Shown here piece by piece: positions 1 through 10,500 of a stretch of 35,784 bases of DNA. The translations under genes were made by a program, and so were the position numbers. Positions within the stretch are counted from its first letter, which is position 1; every line of letters begins with the position of its first letter. The stretch is from Acanthaster planci. Taxonomy: Eukaryota > Echinodermata > Asteroidea > Valvatida > Acanthasteridae. Under the pieces are notes generated by a model that had not been told where the DNA came from, did no database searches, and saw only the letters and a program-made list of their open reading frames with translations. The stretch is taken from assembly GCF_001949145.1 (NCBI RefSeq), contig NW_019091555.1, positions 346,253-382,036 of the forward strand, read 5' to 3'.

Positions 1-98
1 GGGGACATGTGGAACATCATTTTTCTGTGCAACCTGAACACCTTTGAAAGTTGTATTTTCTAAATACTTGTGAAGTATGGGGATTTATCACTGCCGTC

Positions 99-289
99 TA
101 TAGGAATACGGGCGATTCATAATAGTGCGCCACCAAGAGTTTGCAACATGTTGGCCAATCACAATGCGAGAAATTTGTTGACCCAATGCGCATTTGGAAA
201 GGGTCGACAAATTTCGCGCGTTGTGATTGGCCAACGCGTTGCAAACTCTTGGAGGTGCACTACTGTGAATTGCCCGTATTTATTTATAG
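99..289. repeat. Hairpin MITE (family 1)
   Basis: Two arms of about 90 bp face each other and are roughly 85% identical by eye. The left arm starts CTATAGGAATACGGGC at about 99. The reverse complement of the right arm starts CTATAAATAAATACGGGC at about 289. Both then read through a shared CCAAGAGTTTGCAAC and GTTGGCCAATCACAA. The loop near 180-200 is short. There is no coding capacity; short open frames here are arms of the hairpin. This is the layout of a non-autonomous DNA transposon. I could not define a clean target-site duplication. Confidence 0.75.
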
Positions 290-748
290 TGGCGCACTCT
301 GCAGAGTGTTGGGGTTAATACAATTGTATTCCATTCAGTAGAGGGCGCTGCTCACACACGTGGGTCGCGCGGCGCTAGGGGGTACGGGTTTTTAGGTCTA
401 TGGCTACACCAAATACGCGCCGATAGAAAACAGTACAAAATCGGACTGAAATAGCGCCGCCTGTTGACTCTCGTGAAGAGGTTGGCCTCCGTTTTTTTTT
501 ACTGGAAATTCAGGTATCGGCCAGAAGATCACTTTTCGTTTCCATTTTATGGAGGTTAGCCACGAAATTTTTTTTATTCGCTTTTAAACGAAGATACCCC
601 CAAAATAGCAGTAAAACTAAGCACGCATTCCTGAATATAGCCGCCCGCCTCTATCCAAAATAGGCCCGCAATTTGGGGCTTTTTGTGAAAAAAAATACCC
701 CGAACTGGAAACTGTCAGTCCTAAATTCGGGATTTATAGAAATATTTC
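290..748. other. Non-coding, CpG-containing flank
   Basis: No gene is recognised. 340-480 is locally rich in CG dinucleotides (GTCGCGCGGCGC near 364), unlike the AT-rich DNA around it. 490-740 has T and A runs and no open frame with protein-like composition. Confidence 0.4.
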
Positions 749-858
749 TATGATGCCTTTCGATTATGGCCTATCTTATTGTAAAAATCACGTGGGCTCA
801 CAAAATATAAATGAACTCGATAGCGCGCAGAAATACAACCATTTGGTAGAATGCGCCC

Positions 859-1066
859 TATCCGGTTCGTAAGTGTGACGTCACTTCGGTTTAAACCACG
901 CCCACTGCACAGGCACTGCACATAGGGTACATGAATATTGATAGCCGTTTCCATGGAACCATGGATCCGGAAGTTAAAGCGAAAGTTCAGCGATTGTCCA
1001 ATGACAGCCTGCAAATCGTGTGGCGTCCGCATTTTATTTGTGACAAAATCACTTACGAACCGGATA
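859..1066. repeat. Perfect 17-bp inverted repeat enclosing a CRE-like site
   Basis: TATCCGGTTCGTAAGTG at 859-875 is matched exactly by its reverse complement CACTTACGAACCGGATA at 1050-1066, with a 174-bp spacer. Directly inside the left arm is the palindrome GTGACGTCAC (875-884), which matches the CREB/ATF consensus. This could be a small transposon with 17-bp ends or part of the larger repeat that continues to about 1180. Confidence 0.55.
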
Positions 1067-1068
1067 CC

Positions 1069-1180
1069 AGGCAGGCACGAAATGGGACAGGGGGTACCCC
1101 CACAAGTCCAATCCCCATACACACTGCAGCCTATTGTCACTTAACACATCCCCCGTGATCGATGTCTGAAAAGAATTGTC
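1069..1180 (-). repeat. Dispersed repeat copy A, possible LTR edge
   Basis: The segment matches 25053-25165 in the same orientation with small gaps. Shared words include ATACCAGGCA, ATGGGACAG, GTCCAATCCC, TAACACATCCCCC and AAAGAATT. Read on the - strand, a purine run GGGGGATG is followed by TGTTAAG, which resembles a polypurine tract and the TG start of a long terminal repeat. That reading is an inference; no gag or pol protein is recognisable beside it. Confidence 0.5.
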
Positions 1181-1204
1181 TGCCGCCTACAGTTTGCTTT
1201 ATAT

Positions 1205-1285
1205 GTACATGTGGCGCGGTCGATGTTCATCGTACACGTGTACGTGATGTACATGTACACATGTACAATGTACATTTATGTATCT
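1205..1285. repeat. Cluster of GTACATGTAC-type palindromes
   Basis: Overlapping palindromes of alternating purine and pyrimidine, including the perfect 14-mer CGTACACGTGTACG at 1231-1244 (with an E-box CACGTG core) and GTACATGTAC just after it. Similar TACATGTA words recur singly elsewhere, for example near 4710. This is probably a simple-sequence expansion. Confidence 0.6.
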
Positions 1286-2210
1286 ATCTATCCCATATCA
1301 CAAGAACGAACGTGTGCCACCAACAATCCGCATCGTCGTCGGCTGTTGCGTGCGTGAGAAAAGGGGGACGGGCGCAAAACGCCAAGTTCAAACTAAGTTC
1401 TGCAAATTAAACATGTACAGTACTTATCAGCTTTAATTGCGTCCAGCTCAGCTTTAAAGGTGAGGACAGTTGGGGCATTTCTTGTCGTGTCCTCGTCGGG
1501 CAGGTTCCATTCTGGTATTGTTTTGGAATCTATAGGCACACTTTTTTGGTAACGATGATGCCGAATGTGGATACCATGGAATAGCCCAGCTTGTCTGGTT
1601 CTATATTAATGTAATTACGGATTTCCCATTACTAGGCCTTCTTCAATACTTGGTGTAGCCTATCATGACTAGTATGAGTTTCCTTGTTGATTGTCTCTGG
1701 CAAGGTTATTTACTTTAATAGCCCACTGGACAGCTAGTCTATCCTACTTCTTCCGTCAGCAAATGATTTTCTATATCTCCCTCATGTTACGAAAATAGAA
1801 ATACAAGAAGTTTATGCCTGTTCAAGAACAGAGCATAACATAAGGCTTTTCCAAATTTTGAATGTTTCTTATGAAAAAGGGAATAGGGCTTTAAAGAACA
1901 AACATTTTATGTCGCAATATTTTCGTCCAGCTACATGTGTTTGGAAAGTTCAGTCGCATAATGATATAGACTCCAGGAGATGTGAAGCTTTAAACATTGC
2001 ACCTTTCATGTCACGTTACTTGATACTTGGAGAGGTCATCATCACATGAGGGCAGTTTTCGTCTATAACCTTTCCCTTTCCAGGTACCTGCAAAGTTTTG
2101 ACCCAATGTAATTCTGCGAGGAACTGGTAGCGGCAAATCTATTGGGTCAGCCATGGCTTGGAAGTACAATATTATTTGGCAATTACCACTGGGCAGGTTT
2201 GTTTAAATGT
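1286..2210. other. Non-coding stretch
   Basis: No exon, RNA gene or repeat is recognised. Open frames are short and lack family resemblance or splice-flanked structure. Confidence 0.4.
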
Positions 2211-2420
2211 TCTACCAATAGTGATATCAATACCTTGGTGAAACTGGTCAGTTTTGACTTGGTTAAATGATTAGCCAATATTCTACCAATAGTGATATCA
2301 CTACCTTGGTGGAACTGGTCAGTTTTGACTTGGTTAAATCATTAGCCAATATTCTACCAATAGTGATATCACTACCTTGGTGGAACTGGTCAGTTTTTGA
2401 CTTGGTAAATGATTAGCCTG
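2211..2420. repeat. 71-bp tandem repeat, about 2.9 copies
   Basis: Units begin TCTACCAATAGTGATATC at 2211, 2282 and 2353, a constant 71-bp step, and differ at only a few positions. The array directly abuts the end of the recombinase relic at about 2421, so it may be a terminal or internal repeat of that element. Confidence 0.85.
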
Positions 2421-2972
2421 TCCTCTAAAAATAGTATGGTCTATTCTCCGGACATTGCTGATGTCGCTGAAATGTTGGAAACCAGCACAGCAAACGAAGC
2501 ACGTGAATAGTATTCGTAATTCATCCAGCCCCACGTTGGAGTGCCCGGACGCTTTGTACAAGCTTGCCATTATTTTGGGTGTTACAGGCTCTTTTCTCAG
2601 TGGAGTTGATGCTGTTAGCCTCTTGTAGCCTTGTAGTGCCGTCTTGACCAACAAGCTATCTGTAGGTGATCATACTCCAGCTAAACTATGAACCCAGTTG
2701 ACTGCGACTGATGTGGTGTCTGCTGCAGAGTTTTGCATACTTGGGAGGAGTGAAGATATGTATAGGACGAAATCAAGCGGCTCTATTGGAAAGACTGGCA
2801 CCCCGGTCTTGGAGGATGCCCACAACTCCCACTTTTTCCAGGAAGCACTGTATTTTTTCATAGTGGATGGTGCTGTTGCTGACGTGAGTAGCGTCAGGAG
2901 AAGATTGAGGGCGACGTGTTGCAGGTTGGGGTTGCTGAGGCTGTCAGACAGCTCCATCCGTTTATCTGGCAT
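2421..2972 (-). pseudogene. Tyrosine recombinase relic (DIRS/Crypton-like transposon)
   Basis: Read from 2972 downward, about 180 codons resemble the N-terminal SAM-like and start of the catalytic domain of eukaryotic transposon tyrosine recombinases: STMKKYSASWKKWELWA, then GYKRLTASTPLRKEPVTPKI, then DELRILFTCFVCCAGF followed by SDISNVRRID. A single in-frame TGA near 2670 separates the first 100 codons from the rest. The usual GF-x-R-x-SE block that holds the first catalytic arginine reads GFQHFSD here, so the arginine position is His. The rest of the catalytic domain (second Arg, His, Tyr) is missing, replaced by the 71-bp tandem array. In such elements the enzyme cuts and joins element DNA by a tyrosine nucleophile; this copy cannot. 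DIRS, Ngaro and Crypton assignments cannot be separated without the missing part. Confidence 0.6.
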
Positions 2973-2999
2973 TTAGGAGGAGAAGAAGAAGCAGCTAAG

Positions 3000-3160
3000 T
3001 TGCTTTTGATACCCGCAAATGGGGTTGGCATGAAAATTGACAAAAGTAACTGGATTTGCTTCCGGTACCCAGAAATGGGATGGATATGAAATCAAGAAAG
3101 CGTCCAAAGTTGCTTTCAGTACCCGTAAATGGTGTAGACATAGGTCAACAAAGCAGTCAG
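3000..3160. repeat. Degenerate ~55-bp tandem repeat, three copies
   Basis: TGCTT followed by TACCC, AAATGG and a purine-rich tail recurs at 3001, 3057 and 3111. On the - strand, just upstream of the recombinase relic, the units read as an approximately 18-residue peptide repeat (PFxGTxS core) in overlapping frames, so the array may once have been coding sequence of the same transposon. Confidence 0.55.
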
Positions 3161-4424
3161 CTGTGCTTTTTGTGGCAAATTTATTTATTAATTAATACCG
3201 TAAGGGGCTAAACCCAAGATAAAACCACAATCTAGAGACAAATAAGTACGGGTGATCCGAATATTCATAAAGAATTTGAATATGTAAAGTTCTTGGGGTA
3301 CACTACTGGTCATTGTTACCGTGTTTTAGCATATGGAACAATACCTAGTCAATTTGAAACAAGTGATTACTGTTGTTTCAGTGTTTGACTTGTGTTATTT
3401 TTAACTGACTTGATTAATAATTATTAAGCAACTTTCTATCTCTTGTAATTTTTGTAGTGTTCTTTCTTGGTTTCGAACACCAAGCATTCTGTGTGTTTGG
3501 ATTAATGACTTCTGTAATTGGTTTTATAGTTGGAAACAAGCAAGTCATCACCCAAGAGCTGCACAAATTTGTCATCATGGCAGTTGAGTGGAAACAGTTG
3601 TCAAGACAGGTAAAAACAATACAAATAATTCTGGAAAGTGTCATTTGGTTTTTTTTTCAGCTGCAACTTTTGAATTGTCCCTGAAGCAGTTACTCAAGGT
3701 GATTTCTGGTTTTGAGACTCACCTAACTTCTCATTTCAAATGACAAAAAAAAAATAATAACACCATCTGGAATGTAAAAATCTGGTTGAAATTTTTTTTC
3801 AAATTGGATTCAAGAAATCAAATTCTGTGTGAGTTATGCACAAACCAATAACATTTAGAGTTGGGGAGTTAATGACACTATGTAGAATTGATAAATGGAA
3901 TAAAAATGGTAATCCTTACTTCTAGAAAGCCTTTACTTGGTTGCTTTACTTGTTTGTTTTTTAACATTATTCTGTATCAGCCAATCCTTTCCTTTGCAGG
4001 TTAGGCAGTCTTTGTTTCTTACATGGCTTCATATTTTTACCATTGTAGGGAGGAAACAAAAAGAATTGTGAAATTGTTTTTATTTGTTACAGTTGGAGAG
4101 TGCCTTAACACTGATAAAAGTTTAGGCCAAGGGCCAGGAGCCTAGGAATATCCAGTCAGTAAAGAAATTCATAGTTTACTTTGTGGTTTTATCGTTATTT
4201 CAAAAAACATTACGAGGGACACTTGGAGGGAGGGGAGCATCCTGTATAATATTCATGTAAGTGCCCAAAAAGAAAGGATTTCCAGTAAAACATCCCCAGT
4301 AGACCATCGCAGTTTGTCCGCTGAAGTCCTTTGAAGAAATAACCAAGACGAGAGCTTCAAAATAACATTGGTCAACAAGTACTGATACAAAACTGTCAAA
4401 CTTCTACCGTCATGCTCTGTTTGA
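3161..4424. other. Upstream flank of the formamidase gene
   Basis: AT-rich sequence with no recognised gene. An open frame on each strand at 3414-3684 is not recognised and has no family signature. A promoter or untranslated first exon of the formamidase gene may lie here, but I cannot point to it. Confidence 0.35.
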
Positions 4425-4524
4425 ATGAAGGACCTTGATGAATGCGTCTCTCCCTCCAAATGGAGCAACCGTTGTGGCCTCTTCGCTGATGTAGTGGAGT
4501 ATTTTGTAGCCACAATCGCCAAGG
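4425..4524 (+). CDS. AFMID: Formamidase exon 1 (residues 1-33)
   Basis: Begins MKDLDECVSPSKWSNR; the SPSKW block matches the conserved N-terminal Ser-Pro-Ser-Arg/Lys-Trp of the family. Donor GTAAGT; ends in phase 1. An AG at 4429-4430 could alternatively act as an acceptor. Confidence 0.75.
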
Positions 4525-7500
4525 GTAAGTAAATTGTCAGTTTGATTGGAGGCAAGTAAGTTGGTTTATCTGGGACAGTGAGGAAACTCCACCCTTCCCT
4601 CAAACCGGTGACATATAAAGCTGTTGAGAATGCTGGTCAACTCGTATGTGTGCCAACTTACATGTATATGCTGACCAGTTCCTATGCCAAATTGTGCCAT
4701 TAGTACATGTACATGTATGACAAGTGCGAGCATGTGTGTCGCTGTGTTATTTTTGCCCTCGGTGGCTGGGGGAACATGTGCCTCCCCCCCCAGCAGCTGA
4801 CGATGCCCCTGGTAGGAACCCCCCTTTGAAATCTGTGGGTTTTTAAAAAATATGTAGTCTTGAAAAGAGCAGTTTTTAATGTTAACCGGTCATTCGACTC
4901 CAGAGTTTAGACAAAAACCGACAGCACTTCACATTGTGTATTTGGTGCATGAGTTGGTTGGTGCACAAGTTAGTCGGTGCACGAGTCGGTGAACGTACGA
5001 GTTGGTCGGTGTACGAGTTGGCACACCTACGAGTGGAGGGTGTGTGAACTTCAGGGCACCTTGTGTATGCCTATGCATAAACTTTCAATCCTAAATGGGG
5101 GTGGGTCCCAGATGTTTGATGAGGGGCACTTCTCCCCGTGGTTCCCTGAAGTTTATCCACTGCCCCCCCAACTCCTTCATGAGACAAAGGCAGCAAGTGG
5201 CCTAAAAATACATGCAGTGTGTAGAAAATAGTTTTGAAATGGACATGCCTCTGAATGATAAATTCAACCGGCTGACATGTTTTTTCCTCTGTTTTTCTCT
5301 TCAGTTGGATCTAGGCCAGGTACTAGTATCTTATATCAGTGTTTGTATGGATTTGGTTTTACGTGTCCATCGTGTTGGGTGTCGGTTTGATAAGGTCATC
5401 CCGCTCCAATGTGCAGCATTATGTGGTACACAATGTAAGCTGTACAGGACTGGAAATGCATGGACCGGTACTGGAAGAGACAAGGGATAAGCCTTTTGCG
5501 AGTTAAATTTGAATAAAATCTGGTACATTGAGTTCTTTAAATTCACGTGAACATAACAATTGGAATTCTCCATACTAAACCCACTGTTACTATACCTCGT
5601 GATTCGGGGCAAGCTTTTCCTTAGTTACATAAGAGATGCCTTGCAATAATACACTGTTCTCAATGGATAAGAAGGGCACAAAGGAACCAGTCCATTCCAG
5701 AGATGGTGGTCGCTGAGCAAAAGCTTGCCCCGAATCACGAGGTATAGCAACAGTGTCTCTAGTCTGGGGAATTCAAATTGTTACGTTTCTGCAAGTTATT
5801 TGCATGTCATCCTGTCTTTAAGCCAAATCACAGACAGTCCGAATGATCTGTGAAAAAAAGCATTCCTTCATTAATGTTGCTCATGACTGGCCTTGTAAAA
5901 GACTTGATTAAATTACTTCCTGACATGTAGGCCTCTGCCTATGATGTTACAGAAACTGAATCCATGCGGAAAACTTTTGCCCATGAGCTAGATGTCCGGT
6001 ATGGAGAGGGCCAATTCCAAAGGTTGGACCTCTATCTGCCCGAGCATCAAACAGCAGGTGAGGAAAATATGAACAGTGTTCCCACTAGGACCCACAGAAA
6101 AGGAACCGCTTTGGCAAAGGAGTTTCTATTACTTACGGAAGCATAAGTTTCCATAGTGTTAGAAGAAGTCCAAGATGTGTGCAGTGAAGAACCTTTGTGC
6201 CCATAGCAAAGGAACAGAGGTCTTGTGGCAATAGACCGATGATAAATGGAAGTTCCAAAGGGACCATTGAGCCCATACCGGTATGCCGTTAGTCAAGGCA
6301 CCTGACCATGGTAGTCATAAAGCCCCAAAAAGACTTTCAAAAAAGTTTTGCCCAATGTCTACTCTGACTTAAACTGGTGTGAGCAATTATTGTAGTCGAC
6401 TCCCTGATGATGAACTGCTTTGGACGCTTATGATAGGATGTAATATAGGCCTACATGTGAAGATGTGGATTGTGGGGGACGTTGAACAATCCTTATATTG
6501 GATTCACCCCAACTCTGTGAACTCTGTTGTGCAGTGCATTTACACATGTTTGTCTTCAAGTGAGATTCATACCAAACATGTTTTGGTTGGTTCACAGACT
6601 CCCCGGTTCTCCTCTGCATTCACGGTGGATACTGGCAAGCCTCCAGGTGTGTAAAAATCAAAGAAAAAACGAAGGTTATGACACATGATTGTCGTGGCAT
6701 CTCTCATAATGGAGAAAAACAAAAATAAACAGGTGGTAACCGAGGCTTTACCCTGAGATTCTCCCCAAAGCCTTGTAAAACCTTGCTAGGTAAACCTTTG
6801 AGTTAACGCATGTTTTGTTTCTTTCGTTGAATAGCTTCGTCTTGTCTCTGTATGATAACACCGAGTTAACAGTTTCTTGTTATCTGATCATGTCCTTGTG
6901 GCTTTGTTTTCCACCCCTAAGCAAGGATGATTGTGGAGTGCTAGCCTGGCAGTCCATCAGACATGGCGCAGTATCGGCAGTGGTCAATTACACTCTTGCA
7001 CCTACAGGTAGGTGTTCATTCAGCTGATCTGAAGAAAAGTTGGCGTGCTTCGTCTAGCTGGCGTGGACTGGGCTAGGCTGGCTTACGTGTGCTAGGCCCG
7101 GTAGGTCCACTGGACTGGCTAGGTTTAGGGCAGTAGAGGGTGGCTAGGCCTAATGGGCTGAGCTGGGTTGGGCCCGGTTAGACTAGGTGGAGTTGGATTA
7201 GAGTTAGTTCTGGTGGTCCAGATTGGCATTAGCTACATTGCACGGGCGAGGGGAATGTACATGGGCCACCTGGACTGGGCAGAGTTCAGATGGGTGGGGG
7301 CAGGGTAGGGATGCTGGACTAGAGTTGAGCTGGATAGGGCTGGGCTGGACAAGGTTGAGTTGGTTAGATTTAGTTTGGCTGGCCTGGGTTTTAGATTGGG
7401 TTGGATTGGGTGATGGTTGGCTGGGGTCAAGGGCGGCTCCAGACCCAATTTTTTTTTTGGGAGGGGGTTAAACTTTGTTGATGCATTTTAAGGCCTTAAG

Positions 7501-10500
7501 AGAAGTAAAAAGACAAAAATGGCCCTCATGATTTTTGTGGGGAAGGGAGGGGACATCGCTATGGACCCATTGCTCCCTTGGATTTGCTGTTGAACTGAGC
7601 TTAGGGTAGGGATGAGCTGTGTTAGGCTTGACGAGGCTACTAGTGGATTGGGGGGGGGTTCAAATATGGACATAGTGCAGTCCCCACAAAAGTGACAGTT
7701 TATAATACAAAGACAAGGCTGACGTAAGTGACGTTATGGCATCATGATATGTGAACGGGAATCTTTGTTCTCCTGAAGGAACACTGCCGCAAATGGTCAA
7801 CGACATTGAACGGGCTCTTGTGTTCTTGGCCAAGAAATTTCCCAAAGCGAGGTGAGCTTTCTAGGCAGATCACATTTTGCTTCCAGAAGACAAAAAAATT
7901 TATCTGTTTTTTAGAGCTGACATTTTGATTCACAGAACATCGGTCAGCTTTGTTGCTGTCAGTTTTGTGTTACACACTGGCTGAAATAGTTCATGCCGTA
8001 TTAGAGTCATTTGCAAAAGTTTAAGACCGCCTGGAATTTTATTGGTGTTTCTGTCACTGGGCATGCATTACATTGTTTCATTGAATGATTACTTGATTAA
8101 GATTTTTTTTACAGTGGTGCATAACATCAGTGTAGTGCTGTATACTCATTTGAATGAATTTTTTTGCAAAGGCAGGTGTTGTGTGACATTTTGTCTGTTA
8201 ACTTCCGTTTAATGATTCCATTTAAACGGCGATCAATGCATGTAACTCTACGTGCAGTGCAATGTTATCAAGTGTCTCAAACTTGCTAGATAACAATAGA
8301 TTGTTTCAATGCTGTAACATCCTTGGCTTTACTTACAGACCTACCAGGACTTTATGCAAAATATCTCTACAAAATCTCATTTTTACTGGCTCAAAATCTG
8401 GTTTCGCAAGGAACAAATGAATAAATTAAAATATCCATAATATGTATACATAGCTAACTTACAGGAACTGGGCAGTTCCTAACTTTCTCAGAACAGTCTG
8501 CACAAACATGTAGTATAATACACTTTCACAATCAGTGGTGACTCAAAACTAAATCATCGACTCAAGACTGTACGTCATCGAGGCTGGTCACTGCCCTCTC
8601 CTCAGAATCCAACAATCAACTCGTCACACTAAATTCATATCTTTTACTTTTAAACTTGAAGGAAAAATTCCTGCACTGCCATGCCTAATTCCAAAGAACC
8701 CAGAATGTTTTGTGTACCATCCTTCATTCATATTTATTACTCAAATCAATGCATAAGTGGCCACATCTACCAATAACAACTCAACGGGCACCCAGCACTT
8801 CATTCTGGTAAGGTTGACTGACTCTGGGAATGTTTGGGTGTGGTGGCCCTAGAGAAAATAAATCTTGTTTCACCACTAAGTACCACGTCCATGTTCGCCA
8901 CAAAATAGGGCTATGTCAAACCAAGGTTGTACGATATTATTAATTTTAAGAGTAATTTCGATTAGGTATCACTCCGTGACATAGATAGATGTGGACTTTT
9001 GGCTGATTTTTTGCTCACTCTGTGGCTCCAATCTATTCAATTATGGAAACTTATTTATATGAGAATGACTAAATTAGCCTCAATCCTACGTCAGGTAATT
9101 GAAGAGGACCCTCTCTATCAGTCAGTGTGCCCAGCTCGGAGCATAAAGCAGAATGGAACAAGATGAAACAGCTGAGATATCCTCCGATAAAAAAGATGTT
9201 CTCTGGTCAGATTGGCAGAATTTGGCAGGCAGAGTTTACCATTCGACTCCAATGAGTTCACATTGGAGGTCTTGGGAGTTTAGACCTGTTTGATGTGCTC
9301 TTCTCGTCTTGCTTGTGATATGAGTGTTTTCTGGACTCCCACCAGTTAGATACTCATGTCAAAGCCAAAGCCTGTCTTTCCATATAAAGATGATATGTAT
9401 CTAAACTGGCACTCAGTAGTGACAGAGGTCGGTAAACTTGAAGCGTGTTCATTTCCAGCCCTCTCAGTCCGAGTTCGGTGGGCTTTTTCCTGTACAAAAT
9501 TAGTCTTAGTCGGGCATTTAGCTACTCGCTTCCAGGTTCCTCCCTCACAGTCAAATGAAAATTGGGCAAGTGCATCCAATTCTTGAGTGCTCATGACGGG
9601 GAGGTGTTGGTCCCGTAGCCTTGTCTGCATTAATCGTTTTTGTTTCAGTAAGATGTACGTCTGTATCAAGAGCAAGCGGAGTTTTGATACCCTCGGTGAA
9701 ACCTGCCACCTTGTGAAAATGTCTGTAAGAAGGGGCCAGAGTTTAGTTCGTGGAGTAGTGTGGCAGAGAGTAGAAATATTCTACCGGAGGTCACCCCGGG
9801 AAGGAATTTTACGAGGGAGAGTGTACTTCACAAAGGATTATCTCAGTGGGCTTTGCTGTGCATGTGCTCACTCTGCGAGGAGGTGAAACTTAGTTTAATG
9901 GAGTTCAGGATAAAAGAAAAACCCCAGAGGATTCTACTTTACAAAACAACATCTTGATGACGAATCCTGTGATTTCGTCCACAGCGCAAAATCCTCTTTT
10001 ACGCCTGACGGAAGTTGCTGTTGAGCCAAGCGTACAGGTAGGGGTTGATGGATGAGTTCGTGAGAATCAGCATCAGCCCGATTCGATGCATCCACAACGG
10101 TACGCCGAGACTGAGCCTCAAGAGGTGCACGATCAAGAGGGGCATCCACAGCAAGACGATTGTCAGACAGATCAGAGCCATCATCTTTGTGAGCTTGATT
10201 TCGGTGTGATGCAGACCCTCTGGGCACTGTCGGACTGATTTGTGACGTTCCTTGGATGCTCTCCCAGGCGGTGGAATGGCCCCCCTATGTATGCGCTTGT
10301 TGCTGGCGTGCAGTGTGTGGAAGGTTTTGCAGTACAAATGGGGTATAAGGAACAAGGAACAAACACATGAACAGGTCGCGGATCAGCACGGCAGTGATGT
10401 ACCAGTAAGTATTTGGCTTGCTGATGTCTGGGTAGCAGAATCAAAGGTGTGGATCATAGTGCACGGTCACGAGACCGGCCAAATGTTGAAAGACGACCAA

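Noticed and set aside
748-1140. 130-codon open frame on the - strand
   Set aside because: No family-like motifs, and it overlaps the inverted repeat and dispersed repeat copy A; probably chance.
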